Shown here: in pieces, positions 37,109 through 46,108 of the stretch
Layout: every line of letters begins with the position of its first letter
Numbering within the stretch: the stretch's first letter is position 1
Assembly (NCBI GenBank): GCA_963667875.2
Contig: CAXXGC010000003.1
Span: 410,061 to 474,060, forward strand
DNA length: 64,000 bases
Source: JAEXOD01 sp963667875
Lineage (GTDB): Bacteria; Bacteroidota; Ignavibacteria; Ignavibacteriales; Melioribacteraceae
Direction of reading: 5' to 3'
Translations under genes and position numbers: made by a program
The notes under the pieces: generated by a model
Databases searched by the model: none
Seen by the model: only the letters and a program-made list of their open reading frames with translations
What the model was told of the DNA's origin: nothing

Positions 37109-37728
37109 TGTTTAATTTGTATTCAACACCAAAGATTATAACAAAAATATTCCCGCAGTTTATTTGGGAAACTACTAACAATACGGTTTTGTTAACAATT
37201 GATGATAGTCCAACAGAAAAGGGAACATATATAATTCTAAATATTTTAAAAAAGAATAATATTAAAGCTCTTTTTTTTGTTACAGGGCAGCAAGCGGAAA
37301 AATATCCTAATGTAATTACGGAAATTTGTAATAATGGTCATTTAATAGGAAATCATAGTTATAGCCATAAATCGTTTATGTTTTTAAATAAAAATGTAAT
37401 ATTGGACGAAATAGATAAAACCAATAAAATTATTAAAGATATAACCGGGGTAAATCCAATATATTTTAGACCGCCATACGGACATTTTAGATTATTTATA
37501 AACAAATCGAACCTAAAAACCGTAATGTGGAGTATATTTCCTTATGACTATAAAAATAACATAAAAATTATTAAATTTGCTGTTCAAAAATTAACTTATG
37601 GTTCTATTATAGTAATGCACGATAATTTTAAGACCGAAAATGATATAAAACGAAATTTTGAATACTTGTTAAATATAACTTTACAAAAGGGGTTAATATT
37701 TGGAGATCCATTTACATGCTTGAGTTAA
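37108..37728 (+). CDS. NodB-type polysaccharide deacetylase
   Basis: 206 residues from ATG 37108, which overlaps the GT2 stop as TAATG; a start at 37081 would lie inside GT2. NodB motifs: LLTIDDSPTEKG (usually TFDDGP, the Asp pair kept), GNHSYSH (metal His), FRPPYGH and IVMHDN. It should remove N- or O-acetyl groups from a sugar. Its position between two GT2 genes suggests it trims a newly added N-acetyl-hexosamine (inference). No signal peptide is evident, so it may act at the cytoplasmic face. Confidence 0.9.
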   Translation: MFNLYSTPKIITKIFPQFIWETTNNTVLLTIDDSPTEKGTYIILNILKKNNIKALFFVTGQQAEKYPNVITEICNNGHLIGNHSYSHKSFMFLNKNVILDEIDKTNKIIKDITGVNPIYFRPPYGHFRLFINKSNLKTVMWSIFPYDYKNNIKIIKFAVQKLTYGSIIVMHDNFKTENDIKRNFEYLLNITLQKGLIFGDPFTCLS

Positions 37729-38807
37729 TATTATTTGTTGCTTTATGTTTTTACTTTATTCAAGTAATAGTATTTATTATTGGAGCTAATAAAAAATTTC
37801 CTCGTTTAAGTCAAAATGAACTTCCTACGGCAAGTATAATTGTTGCTGCACGAAACGAAGAGGCAAACATTATTAATTGTTTGGAATCGCTTAATAAACT
37901 TGAATATCCGGCTGATAAACTTCAAATTATTATTGTAAATGATAATTCAACCGATAATACAGGACTTTTAATTGAAGAGTATATTAAAGATAAAACCAGA
38001 TTTGTGTATACTATTGCAAAAGAAAAAATAGGCAAATTAAAAGGTAAAACCAATGCAATTACTAATGGAATAACATTAGCAACAGGCGAAATTATTTTAA
38101 CTACCGATGCGGATTGTATTGTATCACCTACATGGGCAAAAACCATTGCTTCGTATTATACAAAAGATGTTGGAATAGTATGCGGCTATACAGCCCAAAA
38201 TGATAATAAAACATTCGGCGGAATGCAGTCGATGGATTTTATTTATTTGTTAACAGTTGCAGCCGGGGGAATGAATCTTGGCAAACCTCTCAGTGCCATT
38301 GGAAATAATATGTCGTACAGCCGGAAAGCTTATGATGAAGTTGGGGGATACGCTAATATCCCATTTTCGGTGACAGAAGATTTTAAGATGTTAATGAGCA
38401 TTTATGCCTTAAAAAAATATAAATTAGTTTATCCACTTGATGCTGATGCAATGGTAACAAGTGAACCCTGCAGTGATATAAAATCGATATACTGGCAAAA
38501 AAAACGATGGGGTGTTGGCGGTTTAGATAGTGATATTGTAGGTTATGGTGTAATGGCAAGCGGATTTGTATGTCATTTGTTTTTTTTATTTGCTCCATTT
38601 GTATTTACAACAAATATCTTTATAATGCTTATCTTTAAACTGCTGATTGATTATAACTTTATAAATCCGGTTTATAATAAGCTAAAATTGAAGCTTAATT
38701 TTAAACATTTTATTGCTTTTGAAATTTATTTTATTCTTTATGTAATATTATTACCGTTTATGATTGTTTTTGATAGAAGAGTAAAATGGAAAGGACGTGA
38801 ATTTTAG
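37716..38807 (+). CDS. Membrane GT2 glycosyltransferase (second of two)
   Basis: 363 residues with the same plan as the enzyme at 35966: an N-terminal membrane segment, ASIIVAARNEEANII, VNDNSTDNTG, TTDADCIVSP, SVTEDFKMLM, QKKRWGVGG (QxxRW), and C-terminal membrane segments. Both copies share TTDADCIVSP exactly, pointing to duplication followed by divergence. It overlaps the deacetylase gene by 13 nt. Acceptor and donor sugars are unknown. Confidence 0.88.
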   Translation: MLELILFVALCFYFIQVIVFIIGANKKFPRLSQNELPTASIIVAARNEEANIINCLESLNKLEYPADKLQIIIVNDNSTDNTGLLIEEYIKDKTRFVYTIAKEKIGKLKGKTNAITNGITLATGEIILTTDADCIVSPTWAKTIASYYTKDVGIVCGYTAQNDNKTFGGMQSMDFIYLLTVAAGGMNLGKPLSAIGNNMSYSRKAYDEVGGYANIPFSVTEDFKMLMSIYALKKYKLVYPLDADAMVTSEPCSDIKSIYWQKKRWGVGGLDSDIVGYGVMASGFVCHLFFLFAPFVFTTNIFIMLIFKLLIDYNFINPVYNKLKLKLNFKHFIAFEIYFILYVILLPFMIVFDRRVKWKGREF

Positions 38808-39796
38808 TGCTTTTATTATGTAATTATTATGTGACATATAGATGTAATGCGTTTTGCGAGTTTTGCCACTTTGCAAATCATGGAATATTTAAAGATAGTC
38901 CAAATGCAAAATATAGCGATTTTGAAAAAAACGTTACCGAACTAGTAAATTTGGGAGTTAAATTTATTGATTTGACCGGCGGCGAGCCATTATTAAACAA
39001 AGATATTGTAAAAATGGCTGAATTATGTAAAAGTTTAAAAATGCAGACAAGCATTACAACCAATACATTATTATATCCAAAATTTGCTGAAGCACTTTCG
39101 GGAAATGTTAATTTACTCCATTTTTCGTTAGATTCGCCGGATGAGGAAGAACACAATAGAATAAGAAAAATTGATTGTTATAAAAGTGTTTTTAACAGTA
39201 TTAAAATTGCAAAATCATTGGGTGAATTTCCCGATATATTATTTACAGTTACTAACGATACATACAAAAAATTGCCTCAAATGTATGAAATTGCTCAAAA
39301 ACATAATTTGTTGTTAATTGTAAATCCGGTATTTTCATATTTTAATAATCCCGGTTTATCAAATGAAGCTATTGAGTACATTGAAAAGTTTATTTTTGGC
39401 AAATTAAATGTTTATTTGAATAATTCGTTTCTTAAATTGCGAAAAGACGGCGGAAATAATATTAATAGTCCAAGCTGTAAAGCCGTTTCGCGCGTTATAG
39501 TAATTTCGCCGGAAAATGAACTTGTTTTACCTTGTTATCATTTTGCAAATAAAAATATTAAAATAACAAATTCAATAAGCGATATTCAAAAAACAGAAGA
39601 CTACAAATATTATCTTAAAAATGAAGGGAAATTTGATTTTTGTCAAGGTTGTACGGTAAATTGTTATTTTGAGCCTTCGTTTGCGTTTCCAACAAATTAT
39701 TATTCAATAATGAGTTTAAGTTCAAAATTCAAATACAGTTTTAATAAGTTAATAAAACAAAAATTAATTAAAAATATTAAAAAGTTTGGAGTTTAA
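38807..39796 (+). CDS. Radical SAM/SPASM enzyme (second of two in the operon)
   Basis: 329 residues starting with GTG 38807, overlapping the GT2 stop as TAGTG. The cluster motif is CNAFCEFC (13-20) in YVTYRCNAFCEFCHFA, followed by DLTGGEPLLNKD (the GGE motif) and LHFSLDSPDEEEH. The C-terminal SPASM-like set has SCKAVSR, VLPCYHF and FCQGCTVNCYFEPSF. It is clearly divergent from the first radical SAM protein, so the two probably do different steps. The substrate is unknown. Confidence 0.85.
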   Translation: MLLLCNYYVTYRCNAFCEFCHFANHGIFKDSPNAKYSDFEKNVTELVNLGVKFIDLTGGEPLLNKDIVKMAELCKSLKMQTSITTNTLLYPKFAEALSGNVNLLHFSLDSPDEEEHNRIRKIDCYKSVFNSIKIAKSLGEFPDILFTVTNDTYKKLPQMYEIAQKHNLLLIVNPVFSYFNNPGLSNEAIEYIEKFIFGKLNVYLNNSFLKLRKDGGNNINSPSCKAVSRVIVISPENELVLPCYHFANKNIKITNSISDIQKTEDYKYYLKNEGKFDFCQGCTVNCYFEPSFAFPTNYYSIMSLSSKFKYSFNKLIKQKLIKNIKKFGV

Positions 39797-39801
39797 GTTA
39801 T

Positions 39802-40632
39802 ATGAAAAGATTTTTTTTGATGTTGTTTTTCTTTTTAACAATGGTATCTATTAATGCACAAAAAAAATATGAATTATTTCCATCAGATTTAAATATACAA
39901 CCGTTTACAGCCAATAATTTAGAACCCAAAATGGGTTTCCTGTTCCAAACATCAGGCAAAAAAATTCGTTTGGATATCGGTAATTCGTTAGATGCAGTAA
40001 ATTATAAATTAAGTGAAACTGAAAATTTATCAGCCGGTATTGATTTTTTTACATTTACATATTTGTATAGCGAAAACGACTTCCATTTTCCGGTAGACGC
40101 AGTTGATTATCTGTTTGGTGTAAATTTTGGCTATAAAAAGAGTTTGGGTACTAGTGAATATGGTGCCAGAATGAGAGTGAGTCATATTAGTGCTCATTTT
40201 GTTGACGGACATAGAGATAATGTACATCAGATTTGGAAAGATAATATCAATCCAATTGTTTACAGCAGAGAATTTATTGAATTAATTCCGTATTATAAAA
40301 TAAACGATTTACGTATGTATGCAGGATTTACTTATTTGTTTCATGTTGATCCGACAACAATAGGAAAAGAAATTTACCAGCTTGGATTTGATTATTTTGC
40401 CAATAATTTAATTTGTCCGGAAATTACTCCTTTTGCGGGATGCGATTTTAAATTACAAAAAATTGGTGATTATAAAGGAAATACATCTATTAGTGCAGGT
40501 GTAAAAATTGGCAAAGCAAACGGTAAAGGTTTGAGTATTTATTATAATTATTATAACGGTAAAAGCATTCATGGCGAATATTATTATATGAATGAAGAAC
40601 TAAGTTCTATAGGATTTAATGTGGATTTATAA
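39802..40632 (+). CDS. DUF1207-like outer-membrane beta-barrel protein (paralogue 2)
   Basis: 276 residues with a signal peptide ending NAQKK. It matches the 33115 product along its length: IQPFTANNLEPKMG, LDIGNSLDAV, RVSHISAHFVDGHRD and YSREFIEL. The two genes bracket the biosynthetic genes. The S-H-x-S-A-H-x-V-D-G motif fits the DUF1207 HSSHLGD block. It is probably an outer-membrane barrel. Its stop overlaps the M50 start as TAATG. Confidence 0.7.
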   Translation: MKRFFLMLFFFLTMVSINAQKKYELFPSDLNIQPFTANNLEPKMGFLFQTSGKKIRLDIGNSLDAVNYKLSETENLSAGIDFFTFTYLYSENDFHFPVDAVDYLFGVNFGYKKSLGTSEYGARMRVSHISAHFVDGHRDNVHQIWKDNINPIVYSREFIELIPYYKINDLRMYAGFTYLFHVDPTTIGKEIYQLGFDYFANNLICPEITPFAGCDFKLQKIGDYKGNTSISAGVKIGKANGKGLSIYYNYYNGKSIHGEYYYMNEELSSIGFNVDL

Positions 40633-41588
40633 TGTCAAGAATATTTAAGGACTACATTTTACATATACTTTTGTTTATTGTAACATTTATTACAACGTTA
40701 ATAGCGGGTGTTGAATGGACTACAGGTTTAGCCGGCCCTTATGAATTTGGGATGTTAAAATATGGTTTGCCTTATGCCTGTTGTATTTTATTTATATTAG
40801 GTGTGCATGAGTTTGGACACTATTTTGCGGCTAAATTCCATAAAATTAAATCCACGCTGCCTTTTTTTATTCCTATTCCGCCTTTTGCGGGTATGTTAAA
40901 CTTTGGAACAATGGGCGCGGTAATTAAAACAAAATCGGTAATTTATAACAACAAACAAATGTTTGATATTGGAATTTCCGGGCCGATTGCAGGATTTTTG
41001 GCATCATTAGGGATTTTAATTTATGGATTTTATAATTTACCGGGAGTTGAGTATCTTGTAAAAATACATCCTAATTATTTTTCGCCGTCTTATGATAACA
41101 GCGGTATACAATTGATATTTGGTAACAATTTGTTATTTGTTTTTCTAAAAGAATTAATAACTACAAATAATCAATTTGTGCCTCCAATGAGCGAAATATA
41201 TCATTATCCCTATTTATGCACAGGATGGTTTGGTTTGTTTGTTACAGCAATGAATATGGTGCCTGTAGGCCAGCTTGACGGCGGGCATATTGTTTATTCG
41301 ATGTTTGGTACTAAAAAACATCAAATGGCTGCAGGAGTTACCTTAAGTTTGTTAATTGTATTAGGTGTTTTGGGAGTAATTCAATCATTTATTGATCTAA
41401 GTATTAACATAGGATGGAGCGGCTGGTTATTTTGGGCATTAATTTTATTTTTTGTTATAAAAATGAAACATCCCGAAGTTAGCCGATTTGAAGAGCTTGA
41501 TTTAAAAAGAAAATTATTGGGTTATTTCAGTTATTTAATATTAATAATATCTTTTACGCCAAATCCGTTTTTATTAAAACTGTTTTAA
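40632..41588 (+). CDS. M50 site-2 protease family membrane metalloprotease
   Basis: 318 residues with six or more membrane segments. The zinc motif HEFGH lies near 59 in ILGVHEFGHYFAAK, and the third ligand is Asp in NMVPVGQLDGGH near 215. No PDZ domain is seen, unlike RseP. Family members cut membrane-embedded regulators such as anti-sigma factors. As the last gene of the nine-gene operon it may process a lipoprotein or regulator made by the same pathway (inference). It overlaps the convergent alaX gene by 4 nt. Confidence 0.9.
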   Translation: MSRIFKDYILHILLFIVTFITTLIAGVEWTTGLAGPYEFGMLKYGLPYACCILFILGVHEFGHYFAAKFHKIKSTLPFFIPIPPFAGMLNFGTMGAVIKTKSVIYNNKQMFDIGISGPIAGFLASLGILIYGFYNLPGVEYLVKIHPNYFSPSYDNSGIQLIFGNNLLFVFLKELITTNNQFVPPMSEIYHYPYLCTGWFGLFVTAMNMVPVGQLDGGHIVYSMFGTKKHQMAAGVTLSLLIVLGVLGVIQSFIDLSINIGWSGWLFWALILFFVIKMKHPEVSRFEELDLKRKLLGYFSYLILIISFTPNPFLLKLF

Positions 41589-42040
41589 TTCTTTGGGATT
41601 AATTTAAATCTTATTCTTAAAACTTCGTTTTCAAATCCCGTTGAAATTATCTTAAATTCATCAATTTCTTTAGTATTGGCAACATGAACTCCCGAACAGG
41701 GGCATGAATCGTAATTGCCAATATGGACAATACGAATAGAAGTTCCAAAATCTTCGGGAAGTTTTTTAAGATTGTATTTTTCCATTCCTTCGTCAACAGA
41801 AATTATTTCATCAGTTATATTGTGATTTTTGCTGATCTCCAAATTTATTTGGTTTTCTATTTTAATAATCTCATCTTCGGTTAAATTTCGGTCAAAATGG
41901 TAATCACATTTGGATTTTTTCTTTTCTATATGATTGGAAAAGGAACGATCGCAATTAAAAAAACGAACCATTGTTTGATTTAATATATGTTCGGCACTAT
42001 GCATTGGAGCAAAATAATCTTTTGGGTTGGAATTTATCAT
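41585..42040 (-). CDS. AlaX-type trans-editing protein (alanyl-tRNA synthetase editing domain)
   Basis: 151 residues. Zinc-binding motifs of the ThrRS/AlaRS second additional domain are present: HSAEH (HxxxH, 14-18) and CPCSGVH (CxxxH, about 113-119). Stand-alone AlaX proteins deacylate Ser-tRNA(Ala) or Gly-tRNA(Ala). The N-terminus lacks the full AlaX-M beta-barrel, so it is the small type. It is convergent with the M50 gene. Confidence 0.85.
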   Translation of the reverse strand: MINSNPKDYFAPMHSAEHILNQTMVRFFNCDRSFSNHIEKKKSKCDYHFDRNLTEDEIIKIENQINLEISKNHNITDEIISVDEGMEKYNLKKLPEDFGTSIRIVHIGNYDSCPCSGVHVANTKEIDEFKIISTGFENEVLRIRFKLIPKN

Positions 42041-42228
42041 ATCTTGTAGTTTTTTTAATAATAATGTTCAAATATATTAAAAATTTAAATTTTAAGAAAT
42101 AGAATTATTCAACCATTGTTCTTAAATTCATTTTAAATAATTATATTTAAATGGCAATTTTTTGCTTATTGCATATATTTATAGAGAAAATATTAAAAAC
42201 CAAATTGTATTTAACAAGCAGGTGGAAT

Positions 42229-43023
42229 ATGAAGATTAAAAATTTATTAGCCTTAGTATTATTATTTACAGTACTTATAAACGCTGAAGAAATTGAAAAG
42301 AAGGAATGGAAAAAATATTTTGACGCTCATAACCTTGATGGTGGTTTTTTATTGTATGATTTTAATAATGACACATACTTTTATTATAATAAAGCAAGAT
42401 GCGAAAAAGAGTTTTTACCTGCTTCAACATTCAAAATTCCAAATTCATTATTTGCTTTGGAATCGGGTGTAATAAAAGACGAAAAAGAAGTTATTAAATG
42501 GGATGGAAAAGAAAGAAGTTATCCTGATTGGAATAGAGATCAAAATTTGGAAATAGCTATTAAGTCCTCGTGTGTTTGGTTTTATCAGGAATTAGCACGA
42601 AGAATTGGAAAAGAAAAAATGCAAAAGTTTGTAAATATGGCTGATTATGGAAATAAAGTTATTACCGATAGTATAGATACATTTTGGCTTGAAGGAGATA
42701 TTAGAATTACGGCTTATCAACAAATTGAATTTTTAAAAAACTTTTATTTTTATAAACTTCCGTTTGATAAAAAAAATGTAGATTTAGTAAAAAAAATACT
42801 TACTTTAGAAAAAACCGAGAAATATACATTAAGCGGAAAAACAGGATGGCCCGGTTTGGATAAAGATGATTATGGTTGGTGGGTTGGGTATCTTGAAAAA
42901 GACGGCAACGTATATTTTATAGCCAATAATCTTGAAATTAAAAACAGAACCGATTTACCATTCAGATTAGCTATTGCTAAAGATATTTTAGACTCGTTGG
43001 GGCTTATTAATCTGACAAAATAG
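42229..43023 (+). CDS. Class D (OXA-type) beta-lactamase
   Basis: 264 residues from ATG 42229, preceded by AGGTGG; an upstream in-frame ATG (42151) lies before the signal peptide MKIKNLLALVLLFTVLINA. Class D motifs are complete: STFK (Ser66, Lys69), SCV (114-116, usually SxV), YGN (140-142), Trp153 and KTG (204-206) followed by WWVGY. The lysine is expected to be carboxylated. It should hydrolyse beta-lactams in the periplasm. No mobile element is adjacent, and base composition matches its neighbours, so it is probably chromosomal and ancestral. Confidence 0.93.
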   Translation: MKIKNLLALVLLFTVLINAEEIEKKEWKKYFDAHNLDGGFLLYDFNNDTYFYYNKARCEKEFLPASTFKIPNSLFALESGVIKDEKEVIKWDGKERSYPDWNRDQNLEIAIKSSCVWFYQELARRIGKEKMQKFVNMADYGNKVITDSIDTFWLEGDIRITAYQQIEFLKNFYFYKLPFDKKNVDLVKKILTLEKTEKYTLSGKTGWPGLDKDDYGWWVGYLEKDGNVYFIANNLEIKNRTDLPFRLAIAKDILDSLGLINLTK

Positions 43024-43056
43024 TTTGCGTAAATAATATTGTTAATTGGAGCTGGA

Positions 43057-44799
43057 ATGTTTAAATATGTATTGATTTTATGTGTTATAACGGGTTTTAT
43101 TAATGCCCAAAGTGATGATTGGAAAACTAAGTTTGAATTAAGTAATTATAAAGAAACAAACAATTACAAAGAAACAATTGAATATTTTAAAAAAATAGAA
43201 AAAAATACAGAATTTGCAAAACTATTACCCTTAGCAGTAACCCCTCAGGGTAGAGAATTATATTATTTTGTTGTTAACAAGGATAAAGAATTTGACTTAA
43301 ATATTATTAAACAATCCGATAAAAGTGTAATATTAATACAAAACGGAATACATGCGGGTGAAATTGAAGGAAAAGATGCCTGCATGTTATTATTACGGGA
43401 TATTTTAATTACAAAAGGTAAAGAGAATTTATTGGATAATGTAATTATAATTGTTATTCCTGTAATTAATGCGGACGGACACGAAAGAATAGGCAAATAC
43501 AACAGAATTAATCAGGATGGTCCATTATATATGGGCTGGCGTACTACCGCGCAAAACTTAAACTTAAACAGAGATTATCTAAAAGCTGACTCGCCGGAAA
43601 TTAAAGCTTTTATTAAATTGTTTAATGATGTTAATCCCGATATTTTTATAGATACACATACAACAGATGGTTTAGATATGCAGCCGGTAATTACGTTTTC
43701 AGCAGAAGGACAGGGAACTGTTCCTCCGGTTATTTCAAAATGGATTAATGATATTTATAATCCCTTTATGAACAAATATGTGACTGAAAAAGGATTTATA
43801 ATTGCACCATTTGCAAATTTAAATGATAATGCCGATCCTTCTAAAGGTATGAATGGCTGGGTATCAAGTCCAAAATTGTCATCCGGTTATGTTGCTGTAC
43901 GAAACAGAGTTGGGGTTTTAATAGAAACTCATTGTTTAAAACCGTATAACGAAAGAGTATTTTCTACATTGTCTTTTCTTGAAGCTAATTTGGTTTTAGC
44001 AAACAAGAATAATAAAGAGATTAAACAAAATTCAAAAATTGCTGATGAACAAGTAATATCTAAATATGGCTTAAAAAAGGAATTATTTCCGGTTGGCTTT
44101 AAGTTGACAAAAGATTCGGTTGCGTACACGTGGAAAGGAATAAAAGCCGAATTAAAGGAAAGCATTGTGGCTGGTACAAAAATATTAAAATACACGGGCG
44201 AAAAATATGAAAAACAGATTCAATATTTTCCTGAACTAACCGCAAATAAATTTGCTAAAGTACCCAAATATTATGTTATTCCGCAAGAATGGCAAAATGT
44301 AATTGAAGTGCTAAAATTACATGGATTAAGCTTTGAAAGAGTAAAAAATGATACATTAATATTGGCAGAACAATGTAAATTTAAGAATGTTAAGTTTTCC
44401 GAATTACCTTACGAGGGAAGAATTCAACCAAGCTTTGAATATGATATAGAGCAAAAAAACGTATCAATAAGAGGCGGGGATTATATTTTTTATACTAAAC
44501 AGCCTTTAGTTGGAATACTTATATATCTACTAGAACCAAATACAAACGACTCATTTGTAAAATGGGGTTTTTTTAATTCTATTTTTGAATATAAGGAATA
44601 TTTTGAAGTTTATTCGATGGAACCTATTGCACAAAAAATGTACGATGAAAACAGTCAATTAAGAGAAGAGTTTAATAATAAAATTAACTCAGATGAAAAG
44701 TTTAAAAACAGTGTTGAAGCACGCCTTAATTTTTTCTATGAAAAATCGGAGTATTACGATAAAAAATTTAATATTTATCCGGTATTAAAAGTTTATTAG
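43057..44799 (+). CDS. M14-family zinc carboxypeptidase, secreted
   Basis: 580 residues from ATG 43057 (GGAG upstream). A TTG six codons earlier is less likely. Signal peptide ends INAQ. Zinc ligands: HAGE (HxxE) near 97-100 and His in IDTHTTDG near 200. NLNLNRDY supplies the substrate Asn-Arg, and Glu in VLIETHCLKP near 290 is the general base. A long C-terminal region of about 270 residues beyond the catalytic domain is unassigned. It probably trims peptides in the periplasm or outside the cell. Confidence 0.88.
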   Translation: MFKYVLILCVITGFINAQSDDWKTKFELSNYKETNNYKETIEYFKKIEKNTEFAKLLPLAVTPQGRELYYFVVNKDKEFDLNIIKQSDKSVILIQNGIHAGEIEGKDACMLLLRDILITKGKENLLDNVIIIVIPVINADGHERIGKYNRINQDGPLYMGWRTTAQNLNLNRDYLKADSPEIKAFIKLFNDVNPDIFIDTHTTDGLDMQPVITFSAEGQGTVPPVISKWINDIYNPFMNKYVTEKGFIIAPFANLNDNADPSKGMNGWVSSPKLSSGYVAVRNRVGVLIETHCLKPYNERVFSTLSFLEANLVLANKNNKEIKQNSKIADEQVISKYGLKKELFPVGFKLTKDSVAYTWKGIKAELKESIVAGTKILKYTGEKYEKQIQYFPELTANKFAKVPKYYVIPQEWQNVIEVLKLHGLSFERVKNDTLILAEQCKFKNVKFSELPYEGRIQPSFEYDIEQKNVSIRGGDYIFYTKQPLVGILIYLLEPNTNDSFVKWGFFNSIFEYKEYFEVYSMEPIAQKMYDENSQLREEFNNKINSDEKFKNSVEARLNFFYEKSEYYDKKFNIYPVLKVY

Positions 44800-44808
44800 C
44801 CATAAATT

Positions 44809-46074
44809 ATGAAAAAGCAGATTTATGTAAATTATTTTTGGAATCTAATTATAACCATTGCAGCTACTTTTTTGGCAATTATAATTCCATTAAAAATAGT
44901 GCTTGGTATAGGAATTAGTGATGTTTATAATAGTTATTCTATTATTATTAAAATAATTTTTGCCTGTGATATTATTTATAATATTTTAAGTTATAAATAT
45001 TTCAAAAATGAATTTGATTTTGAACAGAAGTATCAAATAGTTAATTATTTAAAATCTTGGTTTATTATCGACTTTATTGCTTTATCGGCTTTGTTTTTTC
45101 CGGGAACAGTTTTTCATATCGAATTATTAGGTATGCTCAAATTGATTAAAGTTATTGATTATATGCATCATCTTAAAGAAAGAGAAGTGAAGTTTACAAA
45201 TGAATTAACGTTAGTGTTTTTTGTTTATTGGATACTTAATTTTGCACATTGGATAAGCTGCGGATGGCTGGCATTAAGAGGTTTTGACTATAATTATGAT
45301 ATTGTTACTAATTATATTCGCTCAATTTACTGGTGCATAACCACACTTACTACAATTGGTTATGGTGATATTACTCCTACAAATAATGCTCAGATGATTT
45401 ATACTATGTTTGTGCAGTTGTTAGGTGTTGGTGTTTTTGGTTATTTAATTGGTAATATTGCAAATATCGTTTCTCAAAAAGATCCTGCAAAAGTAAATTA
45501 TTTAAAAAATTTGGAAAAACTTTCGGCATTAATTAAATACAGAAAAATTCCTCCCGTATTACAAAATAAACTAAGGGATTATTATACTTATGTTTGGAAA
45601 CAACGATTAGGTTATAATGAGTTAGCAGTTTTAGAAGGACTTCCTGTAAGTTTAAAAACCGAATTGTCATTTAGCTTAAAAAAAGACGTATTAGAAAAAA
45701 TCCCATTGTTTAATGATGCATCAAGTGAATTTATTAAAGAAATTGTTTTGCATCTTTTTCCTGTAATTGTTACACCGGGTGATTATGTATTTAAGGCCGG
45801 TGATGAAGGCCAGGATATGTATTTTGTTATTAGCGGCGAGCTTATGGTTCTTAATAAAGAAGAACATCAGATTATTGCCTATTTGCATGATAGTGATTAT
45901 TTTGGAGAAATTGCGTTATTTAAAAATATTCCGCGTACTGCAACAATAAAAGCCATAACATATTGTGATTTATATACATTAAAGAAAAAACAATTCGATT
46001 ATACAATGTCAAAATTTCCTGATATTGCAAAAAAAATAGAACAAAAAGTTAATCTTATGGAAAGCAGCAATTAA
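44809..46074 (+). CDS. Cyclic-nucleotide-gated potassium channel-like protein
   Basis: 421 residues. Six hydrophobic segments, with selectivity filter TTIGYGD (181-187), the K+ signature. A C-linker follows at about 225-290, then a cyclic-nucleotide-binding domain at about 300-410 with the phosphate cassette FGEIALFKNIPRTATI. The S4 region (LLGMLKLIKVIDYMHHLK) lacks the regular Arg ladder, so it may be poorly voltage-sensitive. It begins 9 nt after the M14 gene. A class III cyclase lies 12 kb away in the same window and could make its ligand (inference). Confidence 0.92.
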   Translation: MKKQIYVNYFWNLIITIAATFLAIIIPLKIVLGIGISDVYNSYSIIIKIIFACDIIYNILSYKYFKNEFDFEQKYQIVNYLKSWFIIDFIALSALFFPGTVFHIELLGMLKLIKVIDYMHHLKEREVKFTNELTLVFFVYWILNFAHWISCGWLALRGFDYNYDIVTNYIRSIYWCITTLTTIGYGDITPTNNAQMIYTMFVQLLGVGVFGYLIGNIANIVSQKDPAKVNYLKNLEKLSALIKYRKIPPVLQNKLRDYYTYVWKQRLGYNELAVLEGLPVSLKTELSFSLKKDVLEKIPLFNDASSEFIKEIVLHLFPVIVTPGDYVFKAGDEGQDMYFVISGELMVLNKEEHQIIAYLHDSDYFGEIALFKNIPRTATIKAITYCDLYTLKKKQFDYTMSKFPDIAKKIEQKVNLMESSN

Positions 46075-46108
46075 TTTAAATTATATTTTTGATTTTGGAT
46101 TACTAAAT

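Noticed and set aside
33115..41588. Calling the operon a hopanoid (hpn) cluster
   Set aside because: Enzyme types overlap, but no squalene-hopene cyclase or other hpn gene is present and the radical SAM proteins carry SPASM-like cysteines.
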